Positions 9,704 to 19,497 of a stretch of DNA of 64,000 nucleotides are shown piece by piece. Source of the stretch: Microvirga pakistanensis (lineage in GTDB: Bacteria > Pseudomonadota > Alphaproteobacteria > Rhizobiales > Beijerinckiaceae); NCBI RefSeq assembly GCF_004458765.1, contig NZ_SPJX01000108.1:148476-212475 (forward strand), in the 5' to 3' direction. How positions within the stretch are numbered: position 1 is the first letter of the stretch; every line of letters starts with the position of its first letter. Made by a program: the position numbers and the translations under genes. The notes beneath the pieces were generated by a model. The model saw only the letters and a list, made by a program, of their open reading frames with translations, was not told the origin of the DNA and ran no database searches.

Positions 9704-10582
9704 CTAGCTGAGTGCGTGCGACGCCAAACCGAAAATCGATGGTTCGCCTGACGTCGCCTTGAGGAACCGGCGGCCCTTCGACATCGTCGTGACCGTGTCG
9801 AAAATCCGCAATCCGCTGTCTTGCAGGACGAGCGGGAAAGCACCTTCCCTTTGGCGTGTATCGACACGGGCAAATTGCCCAGGTATCTCCGACAGATGCT
9901 GCGAGACGAGTGCGATCCCGTCTTCATCGTTGCTCGCCACGATGGGGCCTACGACCTGTCCTCGCCCGAAGCTGCGGCGGAAGGCGTAGGCCACCAGAAC
10001 TCCGTCGCGCCAGATGCCATAGCCCTTGGCGTCGCGTGCGAGAATATGCAAAAGCCTCTTCCGGTTCGTGCCGAACGCGCGCGCATCGAGCGCGGAAACG
10101 GGATCGAGGTCGGCCTCCGCGACCTCCTTGAGTTCACCTTTCACGGGTTCGAAGCTGCGCAGCCTCGGTGCGACTTCACCCTGGCATTGATAGACGGTCT
10201 CCTCCGGTACGAAACCGAGCGAAACGTAAAGATTGTATGCCGGACGCGTTGCATTGAGGAGAAGGTTGCGAGGGCCGCAACGTTCGAGAACCTGCTCCAT
10301 CAGCCAGCGCCCATTGCCATGCGCCTGGAAGCGATGCGAGGTGATCACCATGCCGATTGTCGCGAAATCCGTCCCATGGGCAAACCACATGGCCGTGCCG
10401 AAAACGCGACCGATTCCATCGATCGCAGCAAGGCCCTGACCCGTGAGGCGAAGCATATCCCAGTCCTCGGGACGATGCGGCCAGCCTACGCCAAGGGACA
10501 GAGCGTGCAGCATCTTGACGTCGACAGAGGCGATATCGCTCAAGCTGAGATCGAATGAGTCTAGGCGTAAATGGTCTTGCAT
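9704..10582 (-). CDS. Two-domain GNAT family N-acetyltransferase (paralogue 1)
   Basis: Putative acyl-CoA-dependent acetyltransferase with an N-terminal GNAT domain and a C-terminal YitH/HisA-like second domain, 292 aa from the ATG at 10582. The N-terminal acetyl-CoA loop region is visible as RFQAHGNGRWLMEQVLERCG and the GNAT YxxLGF motif as NLYVSLGFVPEE. The C-terminal half contains FGRGQVVGPIVASN. It is a clear paralogue of the protein at 19826-20662; both share the GVGWPHRPEDW/EAGWPHRREDW motif and the FGRG-VVGP-VA segment. Longer starts at 10615 or 10651 are possible, but 10582 matches the paralogue's N-terminus. No strong ribosome-binding site was seen. The substrate is unknown. Confidence 0.8.
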   Translation of the reverse strand: MQDHLRLDSFDLSLSDIASVDVKMLHALSLGVGWPHRPEDWDMLRLTGQGLAAIDGIGRVFGTAMWFAHGTDFATIGMVITSHRFQAHGNGRWLMEQVLERCGPRNLLLNATRPAYNLYVSLGFVPEETVYQCQGEVAPRLRSFEPVKGELKEVAEADLDPVSALDARAFGTNRKRLLHILARDAKGYGIWRDGVLVAYAFRRSFGRGQVVGPIVASNDEDGIALVSQHLSEIPGQFARVDTRQREGAFPLVLQDSGLRIFDTVTTMSKGRRFLKATSGEPSIFGLASHALS

Positions 10583-10852
10583 CGGTGCTTTGCCGCCTTT
10601 CTTGTGCCGGGTCATACCGCTGATGCTCGGTCTTGCTGGAACTCCCGCCATCGTGGCGCTCTCGGCGTTAGCGCTAAGCCGTTAACGTTTGGCCACAGCA
10701 TGGCATGCGGCCGACGGTAGTTTCAGCTCGAAATGACCGGCCATTCGAAATCTTTATGCGTGGTCGACCACAATCCGGCAGGAAAAGTTTCGGTCGGGGG
10801 TCTACCGTCGTCCAAATGGCGCATGCGTGCGCAGATTTGCTGGTGCCCCCTA

Positions 10853-11974
10853 ATGGTAGAAGACCTTTTGGCAAGACTGGTTGCCTTCCCGTCTGTCGTG
10901 GGCTCGCCCAACGGTGCGATCGTAGACTGGATCGCCAAGTATTGTAGAGCGCACGGCGCGTCGGTCACTGTTCTGCCGGGGCCCGAAGGAGATCGATGCA
11001 ACCTGTTCGCGACCATCGGTCCGCGGGACAAGCCCGGCTACATTCTGTCCGGTCACATGGACGTGGTGCCGGCCGGTGAAGCGGAATGGAGTTCAGATCC
11101 TTTCACAATGCGGGCGGAGGGCGACAGGCGCTACGGTCGCGGTACGACGGACATGAAAGGTTTTCTAGCGTGTGCGCTGGCGGCTCTTCCCGGGCTTGCT
11201 GCCAGCAACCTGAGCCAGCCTGTTCATCTTGCCTTCTCGTATGACGAAGAAGCGGGATGCCGCGGAGTTCCGCATCTCATCGAGGCGCTTCCCGGTCTGT
11301 GCGAGAGGCCTCTCGGGGCTATCATAGGGGAGCCCAGTCGGATGCAGGCCGTGCGTGCGCACAAAGGCAAGGCAGCCGTGCGCCTCGAGGTGATCGGGAG
11401 ATCCGGGCACTCCTCCCAGCCCCACCTCGGCCTGAATGCCGTTCACGCCATGGCGGGCGTCATCACCAAGGCTATAGCCTATGGCAGGCTCCTTGCCGAA
11501 GGCCCGTTCGACCCGAATTTCGATCCGCCGTACTCGTCGCTGCAAGTTGGTGTCATTGCGGGCGGGCAGGCGGTCAACATCATCCCGGACCGTTGCACGG
11601 CCGAGATCGAGGTGCGTGCCGTGTCCGGCACGGCACCCTTGTCGCTGCTGGAGCCCGTGAAGCAGCAGTTCGAAGCGCTGCGGTCTGAGAATTTCAAGAC
11701 CGTTTGGCACGAACTCTCGGCGTATCCGGCTCTTTCCCTCGCTGTTGATAGTCCCCTTGCGGGTCTGATGACGGAGCTCACGGGCAAGGAGACCCTGTCA
11801 GCGGTCAGCTACGGCACCGAGGCCGGCCTCTACCAGCAGGCGGGCATCGAGGCGATCATCTGCGGCCCAGGCGACATCGGCCGCGCCCACCGTCCCAACG
11901 AGTACATTACCTTGAGTGAATTGCATGCCTGCCGGCAGATGATCGACGCCCTGGGCGCCCGGCTCTCCGGGTGA
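10853..11974 (+). CDS. argE: ArgE/DapE-family deacylase (acetylornithine deacetylase-like)
   Basis: M20-family metallohydrolase that removes an N-acyl group from an amino acid. The metal ligands are seen in [10 protein letters not shown] (His/Asp), GRGTTDMKG (bridging Asp) and [10 protein letters not shown] (Glu-Glu). The dimerisation-domain motif [14 protein letters not shown] and the C-terminal [13 protein letters not shown] follow. Length from 10853 is 373 aa, normal for ArgE. An upstream in-frame start at 10733 would add 40 non-conserved residues and is unlikely. It overlaps the next gene by 4 bp (GTGA), so it starts a six-gene catabolic run. Given that context it is probably a catabolic N-acyl-amino-acid deacylase rather than the arginine-biosynthetic enzyme, so the symbol denotes the family only. 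Confidence 0.85.
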   Translation: MVEDLLARLVAFPSVVGSPNGAIVDWIAKYCRAHGASVTVLPGPEGDRCNLFATIGPRDKPGYILSGHMDVVPAGEAEWSSDPFTMRAEGDRRYGRGTTDMKGFLACALAALPGLAASNLSQPVHLAFSYDEEAGCRGVPHLIEALPGLCERPLGAIIGEPSRMQAVRAHKGKAAVRLEVIGRSGHSSQPHLGLNAVHAMAGVITKAIAYGRLLAEGPFDPNFDPPYSSLQVGVIAGGQAVNIIPDRCTAEIEVRAVSGTAPLSLLEPVKQQFEALRSENFKTVWHELSAYPALSLAVDSPLAGLMTELTGKETLSAVSYGTEAGLYQQAGIEAIICGPGDIGRAHRPNEYITLSELHACRQMIDALGARLSG

Positions 11975-12921
11975 CCTCCAAGCAACAGGCGGACGAGATG
12001 GTGTTTCTCTTCAATTCAGATGCTGAACGTGGCGCCGTGTTCCGGGCAGCCTTCGCGCGCGAGCTGCCCGATTTGGAGTTCGTCGAGGCGGGTGACGCCG
12101 TCCCGCCGGAAAGGGTGCGCTACCTTCTGACGTGGACGGCACCGGAGAATATCGACCGCTACCGCAACCTCGAGGTGCTGTTTTCCATCGGCGCAGGAGT
12201 CGACCAGTTCCGGCCCGGCAGCGTGCCAGAGCGTGTTAAGCTCGTGCGGATGGTAGAAGAGGGCATCGTTCGCATGATGCAGGAATATGTCGCGCTAGGC
12301 GTTCTTTCCCTGCATCGCGACATGGCTGCCTACCGCGAACAGCAGAAGGCACGGGTGTGGAGGGCTCGCTCCATACGCCAAGCGAACGAACGGCGGGTCG
12401 GCTTTCTTGGCCTCGGCATGCTGGCTCAGGCAGCGATCGAGAGGCTGGCGCCATTCCAGTTCCCCTTGGCAGGCTGGAGCCGGAGCGCACGCAACCTGCC
12501 GGGAGTGCGGTGCTTTCATGGCACGGAGCAGTTACGGGAATTTTTGGCGCAGACGGACATTCTCGTTTGCCTGCTGCCACTGACCGATGAAACGCGCGGG
12601 ATCCTCGACGCCCGCCTGTTCGAGCAGCTGCCGCATGGTGCTGGGCTCGTGCATGTCGGTCGTGGCCCGCAACTCGACCAGCAGGCGCTCGTCGCCGCGC
12701 TCGACGCAGGAAAGCTCTCCGGGGCAGTGCTCGATGTGACCGATCCCGAACCGCTGCCGCAGAGCGACCCGCTCTGGAGCCATCCGAAGGTGATGCTGAC
12801 TCCGCATATCGCCAGCGTGACCCAGCCTCACACGGCGGCCCGATCGGTCATTGAGAACATCCGGCGCCACCGCGCCGGTCAGGAGCTGATCGGCCTCGTC
12901 GATCGGACACGCGGTTACTGA
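11971..12921 (+). CDS. D-isomer-specific 2-hydroxyacid dehydrogenase, GhrA-like
   Basis: NAD(P)-dependent reductase of the glyoxylate/hydroxypyruvate reductase A group, 316 aa. The Rossmann motif is [13 protein letters not shown]. The catalytic Arg lies in [20 protein letters not shown], the Glu in [14 protein letters not shown], and the His in [10 protein letters not shown]. It starts at GTG 11971, overlapping the deacylase stop; an ATG at 11998 is the alternative. In this operon it may reduce or oxidise a 2-oxo/2-hydroxy acid produced downstream of deamination. Confidence 0.88.
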   Translation: MTSKQQADEMVFLFNSDAERGAVFRAAFARELPDLEFVEAGDAVPPERVRYLLTWTAPENIDRYRNLEVLFSIGAGVDQFRPGSVPERVKLVRMVEEGIVRMMQEYVALGVLSLHRDMAAYREQQKARVWRARSIRQANERRVGFLGLGMLAQAAIERLAPFQFPLAGWSRSARNLPGVRCFHGTEQLREFLAQTDILVCLLPLTDETRGILDARLFEQLPHGAGLVHVGRGPQLDQQALVAALDAGKLSGAVLDVTDPEPLPQSDPLWSHPKVMLTPHIASVTQPHTAARSVIENIRRHRAGQELIGLVDRTRGY

Positions 12922-12937
12922 AACCAAGGAGAAAAGT

Positions 12938-13294
12938 ATGTCGCTGCTCGTCACCATTGATACCAATCCGGACTTCCCGCCCAAGGAAGGCCGACCGACG
13001 CCGGAACGACTGATTTCCGGCGACCCTTCGTTCAAGACCTGGGCGCAGGACGCCTCGCGTCAGGACAAAGTGCTGACCGGCGTTTGGGAGGCGACCCCTG
13101 GCGAAACGCACTCGATCAAGGGCACCACATACGAGTTCTGTCACCTGATCTCGGGACTTGTCGAGATCGAGGAAAAGGGCGGCGAGACCAAAACCTACCG
13201 TGCCGGAGACAGTTTCGTCATGAAGCCCGGTTTCGTTGGTATCTGGCGCACCATCGAGACGGTCCGCAAGATCTATGTCTGCGTCTACGAATGA
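12938..13294 (+). CDS. Cupin domain protein, DUF861/EutQ-like
   Basis: Small 118-aa beta-barrel cupin of the type commonly placed next to amine or polyamine catabolic genes. The core is visible as VWEATPGETHSIKGTTYEF, with the second motif AGDSFVMKPGFVGIWRTIE. It lacks the full His-rich metal-binding set of classic cupins, which is common in this subgroup. It lies 16 bp after the 2-hydroxyacid dehydrogenase and has an AAGGAG ribosome-binding site. Role unproven; an accessory or sensor function in the pathway is inference. Confidence 0.8.
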   Translation: MSLLVTIDTNPDFPPKEGRPTPERLISGDPSFKTWAQDASRQDKVLTGVWEATPGETHSIKGTTYEFCHLISGLVEIEEKGGETKTYRAGDSFVMKPGFVGIWRTIETVRKIYVCVYE

Positions 13295-13453
13295 TCTCAG
13301 AAGCGGGCGGGCTATGGCGCTGCCCGCTCTCCAAACAATTCGCCGCAAGGCTGCCTTGCTGCACGATTCTGCGCCGAGCAGGGTGCAGACGTCAACGTAA
13401 AATGCGGCACGCCTGGCGCTAGCCTCTCATCGAACAGCATAGCGAGGTGCCTC

Positions 13454-14923
13454 ATGACGTTGAGCTTCGATCCGGAAACGCTCGCGTTTCCCTTCTATCA
13501 TATCATCGACGGCGAGCCGGTCGCGGCGGGTACCAGCGAGGGCCTCATCATGCACCGGCCGTCCGATGGCCGCGCCTATGGCGAATGTCCTGTGGCGGAC
13601 GCAGACCTTGTCGACCGGGCGGTGCAGAGCGCCAAGAGGGCGCTGAAGACCAGCGGCTGGAGCGACGTGCGGCCGCGCGAGCGGGTCAAGGCAATGCAGC
13701 GCTGGGCGGATCTGCTGGAGCAGGAGGCGGTCACGCTCGCGCGCCTGGAGGCGGCATCTTCAACACGGCCGATCGCCCACCTGATCGAAGGCGACATCGC
13801 CATCACAGCTGAGCAGATCCGCTTCTTTGCTGAATTTGCCGATAAAGAGGGCAGCGACGTTGTCCCCACCTCGGGCTCCGCTTTCGGCATGACGCTGACC
13901 GAACCCTACGGTGTCATTGGCGCGATTACGCCCTGGAACTTCCCGATTTCGATGGCTGGCTGGAAACTCGGCCCCGCGCTTGCCGCAGGGAACGCCGTGG
14001 TGTTGAAGCCATCCGAGATGACGCCCTTCTCGACCCTCGCCATGGCGGAGTTGGCCGTGCGGGCCGGTATCCCCGCCGGTCTCATCAACATCGTTCTCGG
14101 TGACGGTCCGACGACCGGCAATGCCATCACCGGGCACCCCGACGTTTCGAAGGTCAGCTTCACCGGGTCTACGATGGCGGGCGCCGCCATCATGCAGAAC
14201 ATCGCCCGCACGGGCGTCAAGCCGATGACGCTCGAGCTGGGGGGCAAAAGCCCGCAAGTGGTGTTTGCCGACGCGGACTTGGACCTTGCCGCGTCGGCGG
14301 TGACCCGTGGGATTCTCGCCAATGCGGGGCAGGCCTGCGTAGCCGGTTCGCGCCTGCTCGTCTCGGAAGAGATTGCCGAGCCGCTCAGCCGGGCAATTGC
14401 CCGTCACATGGCCGACATCAGGCCGGGCGTGACCTGGGACGAACAAACGCAATACTCCCCGATCATCTCGCGGCGTCAGCTCGAACGCATCGACACGATC
14501 GTGCGCAGAAGTGTGCAGGAGGGCGCTGAATGCGTCGTCGGGGGGCGGATCATGGAGCGATCCGGCTATTTCTACGAGCCGACGCTGCTGCTCGGCGTCG
14601 AACCGTCGTCGCCGGCCGTAACTGAGGAGATCTTCGGTCCGGTTCTGACCATGCAGACGTTTCGCACCGAGGAGGAAGCGCTCGTGCTCGCTGATCATCC
14701 GACCTATGGGCTCGCAGCTGGCCTGTTCACGCGTGATCTCTCCCGCGCGCTGCGCGTCACCAGGGCTCTGCAGGCCGGAACCATCTGGGTCAATCGCTAC
14801 GGCCGTTCGCGCGACCACATCCTGCCGACCGGCGGGTACAAGCGCTCGGGCATCGGCAAGGATCTCGGGCGCGAGGCCTATCTCGCCAATCGCAAATCAA
14901 AAAGCGTGCTCATCGACCTCTGA
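13454..14923 (+). CDS. NAD(P)-dependent aldehyde dehydrogenase
   Basis: Aldehyde dehydrogenase superfamily enzyme, 489 aa, oxidising an aldehyde to an acid. Typical motifs: GVIGAITPWNFP, the nucleotide-binding FTGSTMAG, the catalytic Glu in LELGGKSPQVVF and the catalytic Cys in NAGQACVAGSRL. The end is YKRSGIGKDLGREA. It resembles betaine/gamma-aminobutyraldehyde-type dehydrogenases more than succinate-semialdehyde dehydrogenases. A 159-bp gap separates it from the cupin, and it is followed after 11 bp by the decarboxylating dehydrogenase. The aldehyde is probably produced by one of the FAD oxidoreductases or the aminotransferase nearby. Confidence 0.92.
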   Translation: MTLSFDPETLAFPFYHIIDGEPVAAGTSEGLIMHRPSDGRAYGECPVADADLVDRAVQSAKRALKTSGWSDVRPRERVKAMQRWADLLEQEAVTLARLEAASSTRPIAHLIEGDIAITAEQIRFFAEFADKEGSDVVPTSGSAFGMTLTEPYGVIGAITPWNFPISMAGWKLGPALAAGNAVVLKPSEMTPFSTLAMAELAVRAGIPAGLINIVLGDGPTTGNAITGHPDVSKVSFTGSTMAGAAIMQNIARTGVKPMTLELGGKSPQVVFADADLDLAASAVTRGILANAGQACVAGSRLLVSEEIAEPLSRAIARHMADIRPGVTWDEQTQYSPIISRRQLERIDTIVRRSVQEGAECVVGGRIMERSGYFYEPTLLLGVEPSSPAVTEEIFGPVLTMQTFRTEEEALVLADHPTYGLAAGLFTRDLSRALRVTRALQAGTIWVNRYGRSRDHILPTGGYKRSGIGKDLGREAYLANRKSKSVLIDL

Positions 14924-14934
14924 GAGGGCAATTT

Positions 14935-15978
14935 ATGAAGACCTACTCCATAGCGCTCATCCCGGGCGACGGCATCGGCCAGGATGTCACCCAATCCGCC
15001 TGGTCCGTGCTGCAACGCGCGGCGCGCAAGCACAACTTCGGGCTCGACGAAACGACCTTTCCTTGGTCCTGCGCGTACTACAAGCAAACCGGCGCGATGA
15101 TGCCGGAGGACGGGATCGAGACGCTGCGCGCATTCGACGCGATCTATCTCGGCGCCGTGGGCTGGCCGGCCGAGGTGCCTGATTCGGTTTCGCTGCACGG
15201 TCTCCTCCTGCCGATCCGCAAGGCCTTCGTCCAATACGCCAATATCCGTCCGCACCGGCTCCTGCCGGGGGTCACCGGCCCTCTGCGTGCGAAGGGCTTC
15301 GATATCCTGTGCATTCGCGAGAACACCGAGGGTGAATACTCCGGAGCTGGCGGACGGGTGCATACGAATTCCCAGGACGAGGTGGCCGTCGAAACGGCGA
15401 TCTTTACGCGCAAGGGCGTGGAGCGCATCATCCGCTTCGGCTTCGAGCAGGCGAGGGCGAGGCGCGCCAAACTGGCATCGGTGACCAAATCGAACGCACA
15501 GAAATACTCGATGGTGTTCTGGGACGAGGTGACCCGCGACGTGGCGCGCGAATATCCGGACGTCGAGGTTTCCCACTATCATATCGACGCCATGGCGGCT
15601 CGAATGGTGATGGCGCCAGAGTCGCTGGATGTCGTGGTTGCGTCAAACCTCTTCGGCGACATCCTGACGGATCTCGGTGCCGCCATCCAAGGCGGCCTGG
15701 GCTTCGCCGCCTCGGCCAACATCAACCCGGACCGCACCGCGCCTTCGATGTTCGAGCCGGTGCATGGGTCTGCCCCCGACATCGCTCATCTCGGCATCGC
15801 CAATCCAATTGCTGCCATCTGGTCCGGTGCGATGATGCTCGAGCATCTGGGACAACCCGAAGCGGCAAAGGATGTGATGAACGCGATCGAAGCGTGCACG
15901 TCCAAGGGGGTCGGCACCGTACCGGGCAAGGACAGGACGGACGCCATCACAGAGGCCGTCCTGGCCGGAATTGTTTGA
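14935..15978 (+). CDS. Isocitrate/isopropylmalate dehydrogenase family, tartrate dehydrogenase-like
   Basis: NAD-dependent, metal-dependent oxidative decarboxylase of a malate-type substrate, 347 aa. Family landmarks: IALIPGDGIGQDV at the N-terminus, the substrate loop IRENTEGEYSGAGG, the catalytic Lys region SVTKSNAQKYSMVFWDEV, and the metal-binding NLFGDILTDLGAAIQGG. The short length and GEYSGAGG loop fit tartrate dehydrogenase/decarboxylase (TtuC/DmlA-like) better than LeuB, and no leu genes are near. Flanking aldehyde dehydrogenases suggest it acts on a C4 or C5 hydroxyacid in a catabolic route. Confidence 0.85.
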   Translation: MKTYSIALIPGDGIGQDVTQSAWSVLQRAARKHNFGLDETTFPWSCAYYKQTGAMMPEDGIETLRAFDAIYLGAVGWPAEVPDSVSLHGLLLPIRKAFVQYANIRPHRLLPGVTGPLRAKGFDILCIRENTEGEYSGAGGRVHTNSQDEVAVETAIFTRKGVERIIRFGFEQARARRAKLASVTKSNAQKYSMVFWDEVTRDVAREYPDVEVSHYHIDAMAARMVMAPESLDVVVASNLFGDILTDLGAAIQGGLGFAASANINPDRTAPSMFEPVHGSAPDIAHLGIANPIAAIWSGAMMLEHLGQPEAAKDVMNAIEACTSKGVGTVPGKDRTDAITEAVLAGIV

Positions 15979-15996
15979 GAGAAGAGGAAGGCTGAT

Positions 15997-17451
15997 ATGC
16001 AGTTGAAGGATGCGGATCTGTTTCGCCAGCGCGGCCTGATCGGAGAAACGTGGCAGGATGCCAGGTCCGGCAAGACCGTTGAGGTGACCAACCCGGCCAC
16101 GCAGTCGGTCCTCGGGACAATCCCCGATATGGGCGCTGCGGAAACGCGCGACGCCATCGAGGCTGCGTCACGGGCGTTCAAGAGCTGGAAGAAGAAGACG
16201 AATGCCGAGCGAGCGGCGCTGCTTGAGACATGGCACGCGCTCATGCTCGAACATGAGGAGGATCTCGCGCGCATCCTTACGCTGGAGCAGGGCAAGCCCC
16301 TGGCCGAGTCGCGCGGCGAGATCCGCTACGGTGCATCTTTCGTCAAATGGTTCGCAGAGGAGGCGCGGCGCATCGGCGGGAGCACCATTCCGTCGCCGAC
16401 GCCGGACCGGCGTATCCTGGTTCTGAAGGAGGCGGTCGGCGTGTGTGGCATCATCACGCCCTGGAACTTCCCGAACGCGATGATCACACGCAAGGTGGCG
16501 CCTGCTCTCGCGGCCGGCTGTACGGTGGTGATCAAGCCGTCCGAGTTTACGCCCTACTCGGCGCTTGCACTCGGCGTGCTGGCCGAGCGGGCTGGAATTC
16601 CGGCTGGCGTGATCAACATCGTCACGGGCATGCCTGCCGAGATCGGCGGCGAACTGCTCGGAAACGAAACTGTCCGGAAGATTTCCTTCACGGGCTCGAC
16701 CCGCGTCGGCGCGCTTCTGATGCGCGGCGCGGCCGACGGCATCAAGCGGCTGAGCCTCGAGCTGGGCGGGAACGCGCCCTTCATCGTGTTCGACGACGCT
16801 GATCTCGATCTCGCGGTGGATGGCGCGATCGCTTCGAAATTCCGTAACGGCGGCCAGACCTGCGTGTGCGCCAACCGCATCCTCGTCCACTCCGGCATCT
16901 ACGATGCTTTTGCCGGCAGACTGGCCGAGCGCGTCGCGCAAATGAAAGTCGGTGCCGGCACCGAGGATGGCGTGGTGATCGGCCCAATGATCAACGCGGC
17001 CGCCATCGACAAGATCGAGCGGCACGTCGAGGACGCCCTGTCGAAGGGCGCGCGAGTCCTCGCGCAGAGCCACCTCGTCCCGGACGGCCGCCAATTTGCG
17101 AGGCCTCTCGTGCTGGGTGGTGCAACCACCGGGATGCTCCTTGCGTCGGAAGAGACCTTCGGACCGGTCGCCCCGCTTTTCCGCTTCGAAGCGGAAGAGG
17201 AGGCAATCGCGATCGCCAACGGCACGCCGTTCGGACTCGCGGCCTACTTCTACACGCAGGATCTGAGCCGGGCATGGCGCGTCGCCGAGGCACTGGAGTT
17301 CGGAATGGTCGGCCTGAACACCGGCGCGATCTCAACAGAGGTGGCGCCGTTCGGCGGCGTCAAGCAATCCGGCCTCGGGCGTGAGGGCTCGCAGCTCGGG
17401 ATCGAAGAATATCTCGAGGTCAAAACCCTGCATGTAGGCGGGTTGAATTAG
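15997..17451 (+). CDS. gabD: NAD(P)-dependent succinate-semialdehyde dehydrogenase family protein
   Basis: Aldehyde dehydrogenase of the GabD group, 484 aa. Motifs: VCGIITPWNFPNAMITRK, FTGSTRVGALLM, the catalytic Glu in LELGGNAPFIVF and the catalytic Cys in FRNGGQTCVCANR. It ends in APFGGVKQSGLGREGS. In the family it oxidises succinate semialdehyde (or a close analogue such as glutarate semialdehyde) to the dicarboxylate, feeding the TCA cycle. It is last gene of the plus-strand operon and is followed by a bidirectional terminator. The exact semialdehyde is inferred only. Confidence 0.9.
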   Translation: MQLKDADLFRQRGLIGETWQDARSGKTVEVTNPATQSVLGTIPDMGAAETRDAIEAASRAFKSWKKKTNAERAALLETWHALMLEHEEDLARILTLEQGKPLAESRGEIRYGASFVKWFAEEARRIGGSTIPSPTPDRRILVLKEAVGVCGIITPWNFPNAMITRKVAPALAAGCTVVIKPSEFTPYSALALGVLAERAGIPAGVINIVTGMPAEIGGELLGNETVRKISFTGSTRVGALLMRGAADGIKRLSLELGGNAPFIVFDDADLDLAVDGAIASKFRNGGQTCVCANRILVHSGIYDAFAGRLAERVAQMKVGAGTEDGVVIGPMINAAAIDKIERHVEDALSKGARVLAQSHLVPDGRQFARPLVLGGATTGMLLASEETFGPVAPLFRFEAEEEAIAIANGTPFGLAAYFYTQDLSRAWRVAEALEFGMVGLNTGAISTEVAPFGGVKQSGLGREGSQLGIEEYLEVKTLHVGGLN

Positions 17452-17510
17452 ATTGGCGCTGGCCCGTCGCCGGTATCGGCGGCGGGAACGTCATCACGGG
17501 ACGCACGCGA

Positions 17511-17538
17511 GAAAGGCGGCACAGGCCGCCTTTTCTTA
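17511..17538. terminator. Rho-independent terminator, probably bidirectional
   Basis: Nine-bp stem AAAGGCGGC / GCCGCCTTT with a 4-nt loop, followed on the plus strand by TCTTATT. It sits between gabD (plus) and the converging FAD oxidoreductase (minus). The A-rich 5' flank gives a weaker U-run on the opposite strand. Confidence 0.75.
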
Positions 17539-18813
17539 TTGGATCTTGTCGAGCATTTTGTAGTAGAGGCCAACCATCGGGAGGAACCATGGTTTTCCTG
17601 AGTACCCGGCGATGGTCGGCCATTCCAGACCATTGACCGGATTGCGATCGCCTCTGCCCATAATCGCGTCGGCAAGAAGGATGCCCATCTGTGTTGACAT
17701 CTGAGCGCCGTGGCCGGAATAGCCCATCGCGAACCACACCCCGTCGGCGAAACCCGCGCGCGGGAAACGATCCTGTGTCATGTCAACGAGGCCGCCCCAG
17801 CAGTAATCGATCTCCACCCGGGCGAGATGCGGGAAGAGCCTCGCAAGACTGGCACGCAGGATCTCGCCGCTCTTCGCGTCGGATCTCTGGTCGGAATTGG
17901 CAGAAAAGCGCGCGCGTCCCCCGAAGATCATGCGCCGATCGGGTGCCAGGCGGAAATAGTTGCCGATGTTCATCGACGTGACGTAGGTGCGGTTCCCCGG
18001 CATGGTTGCGGCGATCTCGCTCTCGCTCAATGGCCTCGTCGCGATGATGAAGCTGCCGACGGGGATGATCCGTCGGCGAAAATACGCGAACTCTTTTGTT
18101 GTATAGGCGCCAGTCGCCAAGAGGACAGTATCGGCCGTGACGGTTCCGCGCAGAGTCTCGAGTTCGGTGCGGCCGGCGCTTCGATGGCGCTGCGTCACCA
18201 GCGCGTTCTCATGAATGGTGGCCCCATGGCGGGCAGCAGCCGCGGCAAGTCCCGTGACGTAGCGGCCCATATGCATCATGGCGCTCTTCCGCGAGAGCAT
18301 GGCGCCATGAAACGCATCCGATCCAACCTCAGCGGCAAGATCCTTGCGGCTCAGCAGTGCCGTGTCCGGATCTACCTCCCGATGAAGGGCCTCGAAATTG
18401 CGGGCCAGAGCCTCCATGTGGGCAGGCTTCGAGGCCAGTTTAAGCTTGCCGGAGCGACGGAAGGCGCAATCGATCTTCTCTTCCGCGACGATGCGTTCGA
18501 TCGAATCGATCGACGCGTCGAAGGCGCGATAGAGCGCCTTCGCACGGTCAGCCCCAAGATGCGCTTTGGCGGCCAGGAAGCTGTGCGCGATGCCATTGTT
18601 GACGTGGCCACCGTTTCGCCCTGACGCGCCGGAGCCTACCGTTCCGCCCTCCAGGACGACAACGCGCACACCGGCCTTGGAGAGGTGCAGAGCCGCGGAA
18701 AGACCCGTGAAGCCTGCGCCGATGACAGCGACGTCATAGTGTCCCTCCACAGGCCCCTGCGCGGCCATATTGAAAGGTGGCGTGGTATCGTGCCAGTAGG
18801 GTTTGAACTGCAC
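17536..18813 (-). CDS. FAD-dependent amine oxidoreductase, PuuB/OrdL-like
   Basis: Flavoprotein oxidase or dehydrogenase of the DAO family, 425 aa. The N-terminal dinucleotide fold is YDVAVIGAGFTGLSAALHLSKAG, followed by GSGASGRNGGHVNNG, a hallmark of PuuB (gamma-glutamylputrescine oxidase)-like enzymes. The C-terminal FAD contact is FAMGYSGHGAQMSTQMG. It starts at a GTG with AGGAGG upstream. Such enzymes convert a primary or secondary amine to an aldehyde plus ammonia or amine. It lies 15 bp after the HAD gene on the same strand, so the two form an operon. Its product could supply the aldehyde dehydrogenases in the converging operon. Confidence 0.85.
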   Translation of the reverse strand: MQFKPYWHDTTPPFNMAAQGPVEGHYDVAVIGAGFTGLSAALHLSKAGVRVVVLEGGTVGSGASGRNGGHVNNGIAHSFLAAKAHLGADRAKALYRAFDASIDSIERIVAEEKIDCAFRRSGKLKLASKPAHMEALARNFEALHREVDPDTALLSRKDLAAEVGSDAFHGAMLSRKSAMMHMGRYVTGLAAAAARHGATIHENALVTQRHRSAGRTELETLRGTVTADTVLLATGAYTTKEFAYFRRRIIPVGSFIIATRPLSESEIAATMPGNRTYVTSMNIGNYFRLAPDRRMIFGGRARFSANSDQRSDAKSGEILRASLARLFPHLARVEIDYCWGGLVDMTQDRFPRAGFADGVWFAMGYSGHGAQMSTQMGILLADAIMGRGDRNPVNGLEWPTIAGYSGKPWFLPMVGLYYKMLDKIQ

Positions 18814-18828
18814 TTCTGCCTCCTGCGC

Positions 18829-19497
18829 TCAGAGGCCGACGACGCCGGGAAGGCCGGAGATGTCCCTGATCTCGGTATAGCCGTAATAGGGGTTTGCGGG
18901 CTCATGACCGCGATTGACCCAGACCTTGTTCTTGATGCCGAGATCGTGCGCAGACATCAGGTCGTAGCGGAACGATGAGGAGACGTGGAGGATGTCCTCC
19001 GGATTGGCATTCAGCTGGTCGAGCATGTATTCGAATGCCTCGAAGCGGGGCTTGTAGGCCTGTGCCTGCTGCGCCGTGTAGACCGCATAGAACGGCGCTC
19101 CGAGCTTCCCGACATTGGACATGATCTGCTCGTTCATGGCGTTCGACAGGATGACGAGCGGGATTTCCTTGGCCACTTTGGCAAGCCCGGCCGGTACGTC
19201 CGGATGTGGGCCCCAGCTCGGCACCTGTTCGTAGATCCAACGCGCGTCTTCTTCGCGGAAGACCACGCCGTTCTTCTTGCAGGTGAGCTCGACGGCGTTG
19301 TGAATGACTTCGTCGTAGGGCTTCCAGGCACCCAGGATCTCATTGAGACGGTACGCGGCAAAGTTCTTGATGAACTGCTGCATGCGATCTTCGCTCAGTT
19401 GTTCTCCATAAAGCTCCCGTGCAGCCTCGGCCATCTGGAAATTCGTTAGCGTGCCATAGCAGTCAAAGGTGATGTATTTCGGCCGGAACTTGCTCAT
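18829..19497 (-). CDS. Haloacid dehalogenase type II family hydrolase (copy 1)
   Basis: HAD-superfamily hydrolase, 222 aa. The nucleophile Asp is in ITFDCYGTLTNF, motif II Ser in VILSNAMNEQ, motif III Lys in AQAYKPRFEAFEYML, and the acidic motif region in SSSFRYDLMSAHDLG. The WVNRGHEP tail resembles L-2-haloacid dehalogenases, but many type II members act on phosphorylated or other substrates. The operon with the FAD oxidoreductase and a second copy at 22278 argues for a pathway role rather than xenobiotic dehalogenation. A good AAGGA site precedes the ATG. Confidence 0.85.
   Translation of the reverse strand: MSKFRPKYITFDCYGTLTNFQMAEAARELYGEQLSEDRMQQFIKNFAAYRLNEILGAWKPYDEVIHNAVELTCKKNGVVFREEDARWIYEQVPSWGPHPDVPAGLAKVAKEIPLVILSNAMNEQIMSNVGKLGAPFYAVYTAQQAQAYKPRFEAFEYMLDQLNANPEDILHVSSSFRYDLMSAHDLGIKNKVWVNRGHEPANPYYGYTEIRDISGLPGVVGL

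Noticed and set aside
13760..14818. Long minus-strand open frame (352 aa) opposite the aldehyde dehydrogenase
   Set aside because: It is antisense to a clearly conserved gene, has Arg/Gly/His-rich shadow composition and no domain; high GC content keeps such frames open.
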